Assembly (NCBI GenBank): GCA_003574785.1
Contig: QORU01000006.1
Location: 310,001-374,000, forward strand
Direction: 5' to 3'
Length of the DNA stretch: 64,000 nt
Source: Taklimakanibacter deserti
Lineage (GTDB): Bacteria; Pseudomonadota; Alphaproteobacteria; Rhizobiales; Aestuariivirgaceae
Under the pieces are notes generated by a model. The model saw nothing but the letters and a program-made list of their open reading frames with translations. It was not told where the DNA came from and did not search any database. Position numbers and translations under genes: made by a program. Every line of letters begins with the position of its first letter. Position 1 is the first letter of the stretch. Of the stretch, positions 58,036-64,000 are shown one piece after another.

Positions 58036-60357
58036 TCACGATCGCGCCACCTCGAGCACTACCCGTGCGTTTGGGGTTATGTAAGTGCGAGCCTTGGGGG
58101 TTATCTCAATCACCGTGTGCCTGGGATGTTCGCGGCGACTGCTGAATTCAAGGTCAGGCGAAGACCGTAAGCCGGCATCATGCAACATACACAACGCATC
58201 TGTCAGAGGCTTACCTACAACATCAGGGATCAGAACGGATAGGCCGGTAGCGAGGACTAGGTTTATTTCTGTTCCACGATTGACCTCTTCGCCAGCCGCT
58301 GGAGATTGGCTCAAGGCGATATCCTTCGGTTGCTCGCTATCCTGGTAGGCCAGTTCTCCTATCAAGAGTTCCTCTTCTTCCAGTAGCAGCCTCGCCTCCT
58401 TGAGCGGTATGCCAGCTAGATTAGGCACTTTGTGCTTTACGCGGCTTCGAGGCGGATCCCAACGGTCTTTCGGATCGAGGGGCCCTTGTTCAAGGCCAAA
58501 TGCGGCTCGGCGCAAGTGAACGGCTTCTTGATGAGTAAGGCCAAAGCGATCCATCGTCTCCTGCAGCTGCATACGCAGCACGTCTGCCCGCCGCAAGCGG
58601 GGCATGGTGGCGACAATTCTGTCACGAACATCAGACCTCACGCCGTCTATGTCCTGAACCAACTGATTATCCGGATGGCCCGGGAGCCCGATCTTGTTAG
58701 CGATGCGGCGGGATAGGAATTGCGTTTCGAGCATGCTTACCGTGTCCCGGGGGTAACGGTGGGGATCATTAACGCTCTGAAGCATCGCGGTGCCGATCTC
58801 TGCGCGAAGCCTATTTGCCTGCTTAACCAACATCGTACCCGCAGTTATGCCCAAATTAGACCACTCAGGCCTGGTCCTTTCAATGAGGACGGCTGTACCA
58901 ATCGGACGGACAGAGACCCGTTCAGGAGGACAGCAGCACACTCCGCGGCCCGTTATGAAAAGCGTTGCAGGGACCTCAGTAGGTACCAAGCCGCTCTTGC
59001 GCAGAAAAACGAGAAGATCGATTTTTACACTTAGTGGAGGCAAGCAGGCTCGAATGACAGTATCATCGGGAAATTCCTGGTCTCTCACGAATTGGGGGCC
59101 AACTTTCCCGGTGACGCTTACTTGGTTCAGCTCGGTGCCCATGACCACTTCGGGCGCTGTATATTGCACCGGTGCTTTGTTCATTTTACTACCAGGCGAA
59201 TCGATCTCGGACGGAACAGTCTGAACCGCCTTAACCTCTGCACCATTGCGATCGACGTCAATTTCCAGCCCTGGTGGCGCTGTGTAGGTCGCCGTATAAT
59301 CCCATGAGTGGTAATCTATATTGTATGCCGTTGCATCCGGCGGCCCATATCCTGCCGCTTTAGGGTCCTGCGGAAACGATGCTTGGAGATGCACTAATTT
59401 TTCTGATCTGCCGTGTTGTTTCTCCCAAGCGATATGAGCTGTTTCCAGATACGCCTCGACACAGAATTCTTGCACCTCTTTGGGTCGCATGACGACCAGA
59501 AAGACTTCCTGTATTCCTTCAAGTTCGCGTGGTCCATTAACAAAAGTATGCTCAGTTTGAACAATATGGGGCCGGGGAAGAACGAAGAAAACGGCCCGAT
59601 TTGTGCCCAAATGGTAGCTCGTGAACTGATGATACATCTGCGTGAGTTGTGTAGTATGGGAGAACAGCTCTCGCATCTCCCGCGATTGGTCGCTCGAACG
59701 GAGATTGGAATATTCCTGCTGAGTTACGTCTTTTGTACCCCATTCTCCCTGAACGGAAATCCCAGCTCCAGCTCCTCCGGGCCCCTTCGCTTCAAGGCTG
59801 CCTCCTTTGAAAACATCCAAGACTTCATGAGATTGTGTTGTAGTCATCCCTTTTTGGACTTTGATGCCAGAAAGGGATCGTGACATGACTTCGCCAGTTT
59901 CGGAGACAAGTTCGTACACCTCGCGCTTCTTGGGTTCGAAGTCCATAAAGTAGGGATATTTGGATTTGTCGCTGGCAGCGGAGCCCGTTGGCTTGAGCGA
60001 TACCTCGAGAATCGCTCCATAGCAGCCATAATATTCGTTTAGTGAATCGATTCCCAATTGAGTAACGCTAGTGTCGCTAAAGGGAGTTATTTTGGTATCA
60101 GGAGGAATCCCCAGTTGTTGCCTGATTTCGTCACCCACCTGCAAACCGGTGATAGTGCACGCAACCTTCAGGTATGAGACGATCATGTTCTCATATGTTT
60201 GGTGTTCATCTGGAGGTTCGTATGAGAAGATGGCGACAGAGGAGCGCCAGCGATATGGAAATACCCGGTCGCAGACCTTTTCATCAATCATGTCCGCACT
60301 GACGCAAAGCCGCTTCCACGGGATATCAACGGGTAGAGAGAGAGCGCTAATCGTCAT
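58036..60357 (-). CDS. large protein with two C-terminal PASTA repeats
   Basis: Most of this 773-residue protein matches nothing I know. The C-terminus holds two PASTA repeats: about 643-705 (KVPNLAGIPLKEARLLLEEE ... SQSPAAGEEVNRGTEINLVLA) and about 707-773 (VLIPDVVGKPLTDALCMLHDAGL). PASTA repeats normally bind peptidoglycan in Ser/Thr kinases and PBPs, mostly of Gram-positives. ATG 60357 is chosen because GGAGG lies 6 nt upstream; GTG 60429 would add a hydrophobic leader (VASAVLLLLALFPNPG) that could export it. It follows the RHS gene by 92 bp on the same strand. Confidence 0.65.
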   Translation of the reverse strand: MTISALSLPVDIPWKRLCVSADMIDEKVCDRVFPYRWRSSVAIFSYEPPDEHQTYENMIVSYLKVACTITGLQVGDEIRQQLGIPPDTKITPFSDTSVTQLGIDSLNEYYGCYGAILEVSLKPTGSAASDKSKYPYFMDFEPKKREVYELVSETGEVMSRSLSGIKVQKGMTTTQSHEVLDVFKGGSLEAKGPGGAGAGISVQGEWGTKDVTQQEYSNLRSSDQSREMRELFSHTTQLTQMYHQFTSYHLGTNRAVFFVLPRPHIVQTEHTFVNGPRELEGIQEVFLVVMRPKEVQEFCVEAYLETAHIAWEKQHGRSEKLVHLQASFPQDPKAAGYGPPDATAYNIDYHSWDYTATYTAPPGLEIDVDRNGAEVKAVQTVPSEIDSPGSKMNKAPVQYTAPEVVMGTELNQVSVTGKVGPQFVRDQEFPDDTVIRACLPPLSVKIDLLVFLRKSGLVPTEVPATLFITGRGVCCCPPERVSVRPIGTAVLIERTRPEWSNLGITAGTMLVKQANRLRAEIGTAMLQSVNDPHRYPRDTVSMLETQFLSRRIANKIGLPGHPDNQLVQDIDGVRSDVRDRIVATMPRLRRADVLRMQLQETMDRFGLTHQEAVHLRRAAFGLEQGPLDPKDRWDPPRSRVKHKVPNLAGIPLKEARLLLEEEELLIGELAYQDSEQPKDIALSQSPAAGEEVNRGTEINLVLATGLSVLIPDVVGKPLTDALCMLHDAGLRSSPDLEFSSRREHPRHTVIEITPKARTYITPNARVVLEVARS

Positions 60358-60449
60358 GAGATCCTCCCATCCAGGGTTCGGAAACAGCGCGAGAAGAAGA
60401 AGCACCGCGGATGCAACTCCCCAGCGCACATGCCGCCGGTTGACGCCTT

Positions 60450-63400
60450 CTATCGGGGACTAATGAAGGGTAAGAGCTTGATACCTTCAGGCTGTGCTGC
60501 CCAGCCTTTTGCAGACTCGGCTTCAACCGGGATGCCTCTAACATCGATGAACTCCTTATCCCACCATGCCCGCTTCCCTCTCTCGCCCCTCCAACCGGTC
60601 CACTGATTGGGAAACGCTTCTTCTATTCCAATGAACTCTGGCTCTCCCGTCCACCTTGAAACTTTATGCCCCGCCTGAACAGCCGGTAGCTCACTAAGGT
60701 GCGAACGCGCCATCCAATCTTTTGTGGTGGGATTTACTAGGAAACGTAGGGGATGTTCCGGGTCCGCGAGGATCATTTTTAACGCGCGATTCATCGCGGC
60801 TTCTCTACCTACGTTCCATCCCGGGTGTGCGGCGTAAAGCCTGGAGTAGTTGACCTTGCCACCACTTCCCAGACTCAAAAGACCAAAATACATTCCGGCG
60901 TGAAGTGCTCGATCTGCGTCGCCCGTCAACACGTATATCGTCAGATAAGCAGGTCCGGAGTAAGGATCAAAGATAGTTGATGTGTGACTGACTAGCACAT
61001 CGATTTGTTCTGCCTCCTCGGCGGACACCCCGCCAAATAGCCCCCCAGTTATCTGGATAGCACCAAATCCAATTGCAGTGCCTCCTCCGAAGGCTGTGAC
61101 GAAAGCACCCGCGACTGCAAGACTACTGCCCCCTGACGGAACAGCGAGGATTGCACCACCGACTACAGCTATTCCCAAAACAACATTGGTCACGCCGCGT
61201 TCCACCGCTGACGCTTTGAAGAGATCCGGGCGCTGAGCAGCCAGGTTCGCCATAAAGGCGGCCCTGTACTCGGGTCTTTCTGTGGCACGCAGTACCGCAA
61301 TGGTTTGCCTAACGAAATCGTCTGAGGCTTTTTTGTCAGTGCCGCGCGGATCTACGAAATCCGCGGGATTGTGAAGCGCATAGAGATACGGCGATGGACC
61401 GTCCGCATAGAGTTTCGGGTCGCGTGAGATGAACAATCCGTGTTCCGGGTCGTAAAGCCGTGCAGGGGTTTCATATAGACCGAGCGCAGAAAGCAACGGC
61501 ATTGCTCCGAATATCGGATCTGATTCCGCCACACTGACCGAAAACGGTGTGATACCGTCGGCCATGAAGCGCGACTCTTTGCCAAAGACATCGAAGCGGT
61601 CGCGCTCCACCACGGCTCCGGTGGCGTCCGTGACGAAGAGGGTCGAGAACAAGCCATCGAAGTGAAGTGTTGTCGTGCTTCCGGTTGTTCGCTGCTCGAT
61701 CGGTGAAGGCCAGAGTGGATGTGGCGTCATCTGGCGCACACCAGCAAGTGGAAATCTCTCCTCATGAACCCACCGGCTGCCCCTGAACCAACGCTGATAT
61801 GTTTGTCCGCCGACATCCATTCTCGCAGGCCGCGATAAAGGATCATAAGTAAACTTGGCTTGCACGGAGCCCGATGCGGCTTCCCGAATTTGTACGATCC
61901 GGCCCAATGCATCAATGTCGTAGCGGTGCTTCCCATCCTTCTCTCGTGGTCCATCGGCGGAGTACAAGATCGTTTCGGAGCCGATTTGCGTGACCTTGTG
62001 CCCGGTCGCATAGTTGTAAAGCGTGTTGATAGAGCTGCTGCTGAGCATAAGCTGTCGCTGCTGGCGGCGGTCGGCGTCGTCGAGTGAGAATGTTTCCTTC
62101 CTCTGAGCGGCCGCGCTCGCCTGCTCGGCAGCCGCGATGTCTAGGTCCTGTTCCTGTTGCGTCGCCGCATCGGAAATTTGAGCTAGAGGAAAATCTGAAG
62201 ACGCATAATTGAGCCGGTCCCGGGAGTCGAAGCGGTGCAATCGATTGCTTTGAGGAGGTCCCAGGAGTTGCATCAGTCGCCGTCGATTCCGCCGGTCATA
62301 GCGATATCGACAGGACTCCAGCACCTGCCCCGCCTTCGTGTGCCCAAGTCGTATGAGACGGAGCGCATCATCGTAGACCAGTTCAGCAGTGATGCCGTTT
62401 CTGGTGACGATGGAATGTAGCCGGTCCCTACCTGCGTACACAAACTGGGCAATGAATGAGTCGGGAGTCCCGCCAAGCGAGCCAGGTGTAACCAATGATA
62501 CTTGTGTCGGTCGACCACCGAGATCGACCGTCGTCCGTTCCACGCGACCGTCGGGATAAACGAGGTCAACCTGGCCAGCGAGGTCATCGAACCTGACCTG
62601 CAAGGTCTTGCCCTGACTGGATTCAGCAACCAAGCGCCCAACACTATCAAATTTCTGCACAACCGTGTGGTTGGGGAAGGATGCTTGTACTTGGCGGCCG
62701 AGCAGATCGTAGGCGAACTCGTGTTTAGGGACGGCAAGGACGACTATCCCGGGCACGCACTCGATGCTTCGCAGCTCACCGCTGTGCGCGTAATAAGTGA
62801 ACAGAAATTGCGAGCCCGCAGGTGTAGTACGCGTCGCTAGTTGCCCTTGGCTGTTGAAACTCTGTTGCCAGTGCGATCCGTCGGGCAGCACCACATCGAC
62901 AATACGGCCGATCGCGTCACGATGCCACTGTGTTGTCTCTCCGATCGGATCAACGAAGTGTGTAAGACGACCTAGCAGATCATGTTTGTATTCTGATTTG
63001 ATGTTTAGACCAGTCGGGTCGAGTAGCTTCTGCTCAAGTTCCCCCAGCAAGCCGTAGCGATATTTGGTGATGACGCCGAGTGGTTCGCGACGCTCCACGA
63101 TGAGGTTGCGGTCATCATGGACGTGCGTAACTTCGGCCCCACCGGGCGACGTTATCTTCTCCAGCCTGCGGCGACTATCATATTCATATTGCCAGGACGT
63201 CGTGCGCGTGCCGCCCGGCTCGATTTCCTTGCGCGTAACGGTGGCCAAATTGTTATTTGTGCCATACACGGTGGTCTCGACATTGCCAAACACATCCTCC
63301 GCATGGACAAGGCGACTCACGCCATCATAGTCAAACTTCAGAATGCCGCCACGGGGCATACGGATCCTGCGAAGTCGGTCATCAGGATCATAGACGTACG

Positions 63401-64000
63401 TAGTGCTGAGCACTTGGGTTCCGCCCGGGTTGTCGTTGATGATGTGGACTCTCTCGCGTATCAATCGGCCTCGCTCGTCATAATCGAACTGCTCACGTGC
63501 GAGGATGCGCGTCCCATCACCCGGCTCCTCTTCGACACGGATCTCCCCCAAACGGTCCATTGGCTGCCACTCGAACTTCTTTAGAGCACCGTTTGCAAGT
63601 CGCATTTCGAGAGGACGCCGCCAGAGATCTCGTTTCGTTACCTCGGTGACTGTCCCATTCGGCTCTTTGACGCGGCGCAGTGAGCCATCCACATCGTAGG
63701 TCAAACGTGTCGTAAGCGCTTCTGCTGTCTCGGCTCCAATAGTTTCCTCCAGCAGCAAACCGCGCTCATCAAAGCAGCGTTGAGCGCGCGTGCCAGTGGG
63801 ATCGATTGTCTCACGCGCGCGGCCAGCATGATCACGATAGAACTTCGTATTTCGCGGCCGGTTTGTATTGGCTCCTAGGATCAGCTCTTTGACGTTGCCA
63901 AGGATATCCAGCCGGTATTCATCAACAATCGCATCCTGGGTGATGACACTATCAGCATAGTCGCCTCTTGGCCGCTCGACGCGAAGCGGTACACCCTCTC
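60450..64000 (-). CDS. RHS/YD-repeat polymorphic toxin (5' end beyond window)
   Basis: At least 1183 codons are present and the frame stays open to the right edge, so the N-terminus is missing. Many YD repeats are visible (YDVDGSLRRVKEPNGT, YDERGRLIRERVH, YDPDDRLRRIRMPRGGILKFDYDGVSRLV). The RHS core ends near 61350 with LYDPEHGLFISRDPKLYADGPSPYLYALHNPADFVDPRGT. Beyond it are a hydrophobic stretch (VVLGIAVVGGAILAV) and a terminal domain with SHLSELPAVQAGHKVSRWTGEP. The last is the likely toxin; it recalls bacterial toxin 5-type ends. No small immunity gene follows directly. Confidence 0.85.
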   Translation of the reverse strand, partial: EGVPLRVERPRGDYADSVITQDAIVDEYRLDILGNVKELILGANTNRPRNTKFYRDHAGRARETIDPTGTRAQRCFDERGLLLEETIGAETAEALTTRLTYDVDGSLRRVKEPNGTVTEVTKRDLWRRPLEMRLANGALKKFEWQPMDRLGEIRVEEEPGDGTRILAREQFDYDERGRLIRERVHIINDNPGGTQVLSTTYVYDPDDRLRRIRMPRGGILKFDYDGVSRLVHAEDVFGNVETTVYGTNNNLATVTRKEIEPGGTRTTSWQYEYDSRRRLEKITSPGGAEVTHVHDDRNLIVERREPLGVITKYRYGLLGELEQKLLDPTGLNIKSEYKHDLLGRLTHFVDPIGETTQWHRDAIGRIVDVVLPDGSHWQQSFNSQGQLATRTTPAGSQFLFTYYAHSGELRSIECVPGIVVLAVPKHEFAYDLLGRQVQASFPNHTVVQKFDSVGRLVAESSQGKTLQVRFDDLAGQVDLVYPDGRVERTTVDLGGRPTQVSLVTPGSLGGTPDSFIAQFVYAGRDRLHSIVTRNGITAELVYDDALRLIRLGHTKAGQVLESCRYRYDRRNRRRLMQLLGPPQSNRLHRFDSRDRLNYASSDFPLAQISDAATQQEQDLDIAAAEQASAAAQRKETFSLDDADRRQQRQLMLSSSSINTLYNYATGHKVTQIGSETILYSADGPREKDGKHRYDIDALGRIVQIREAASGSVQAKFTYDPLSRPARMDVGGQTYQRWFRGSRWVHEERFPLAGVRQMTPHPLWPSPIEQRTTGSTTTLHFDGLFSTLFVTDATGAVVERDRFDVFGKESRFMADGITPFSVSVAESDPIFGAMPLLSALGLYETPARLYDPEHGLFISRDPKLYADGPSPYLYALHNPADFVDPRGTDKKASDDFVRQTIAVLRATERPEYRAAFMANLAAQRPDLFKASAVERGVTNVVLGIAVVGGAILAVPSGGSSLAVAGAFVTAFGGGTAIGFGAIQITGGLFGGVSAEEAEQIDVLVSHTSTIFDPYSGPAYLTIYVLTGDADRALHAGMYFGLLSLGSGGKVNYSRLYAAHPGWNVGREAAMNRALKMILADPEHPLRFLVNPTTKDWMARSHLSELPAVQAGHKVSRWTGEPEFIGIEEAFPNQWTGWRGERGKRAWWDKEFIDVRGIPVEAESAKGWAAQPEGIKLLPFISPR

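Noticed and set aside
60450..63758. RHS gene as complete, starting with TTG at 63758
   Set aside because: The same frame continues without a stop to base 63998 and still encodes YD-type repeats (YRLDILGNVKE, FYRDHAGRARE, CFDERGLLLEE), so the gene is cut by the window edge.

Overview
The window is high-GC, densely packed DNA from an alphaproteobacterium, most likely of the Hyphomicrobiales (Rhizobiales) type. This is an inference from gene style: many ABC importers with 1-14 bp gene overlaps, GTG/TTG starts, an ANTAR-regulated amide locus, heterotetrameric sarcosine oxidase and a SoxR efflux locus. No stretch longer than about 300 bases lacks a gene. No rRNA, CRISPR array or insertion sequence was seen. 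The only tRNA sequence is a 3' half.

Layout. 1-126: start of an alpha/beta hydrolase leaving the window leftward. 209-7601: amide-type operon with AmiC-like sensor, AmiR-like ANTAR antiterminator, a leader with tandem hairpins and an intrinsic terminator, a CN-hydrolase, and a branched-chain/amide ABC importer with a fused permease-ATPase. 7622-9219: DoxX, VOC and AraC genes. 9263-15383: ribose-type sugar ABC operon ending in a TIM-barrel-like gene, divergent from a ROK regulator. 15380-18295: tetR-MFS-beta-propeller operon. 18439-21487: ABM monooxygenase, class IV aminotransferase, lipoprotein, a broken dienelactone hydrolase and a quinone reductase.

21488-36848 is a long leftward array: dimethylglycine-dehydrogenase-like protein, soxB-D-A-G, tetR, triheme cytochrome c, a molybdenum hydroxylase pair and a GH94-like phosphorylase. 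A five-gene oligopeptide-type ABC importer (37039-42488) diverges from it. Together they suggest uptake and oxidative demethylation of methylated glycine derivatives.

42496-43149: higBA toxin-antitoxin with palindromic operators. 43158-45106: LysR, tautomerase and DUF4865. 45111-47132: SoxR and an MFS exporter whose promoter carries a SoxR box in a 19-bp spacer. 47161-48744: membrane class III cyclase with a heme-type sensor domain. 48827-49997: RES/Xre toxin-antitoxin. 50000-52887: a PEP-synthase/rifampin-phosphotransferase-like enzyme split over two genes, one carrying a cyclic-nucleotide-binding domain. 53073-56964: MFS, secreted unknown, SnoaL-like and zwf.

After zwf the base composition appears to fall. 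57109-57939 is an unrecognised gene, followed at 57967-58011 by the 3' half of a tRNA-Val(CAC) gene, the classic scar of integration into a tRNA. Beyond it lie a two-PASTA-repeat protein (58036-60357) and a very long RHS/YD-repeat polymorphic toxin that runs off the right edge (60450 to beyond 64000). This looks like the edge of a genomic island and is the most unusual part of the window. The cyclase plus cNMP-binding split dikinase is the second most unusual.
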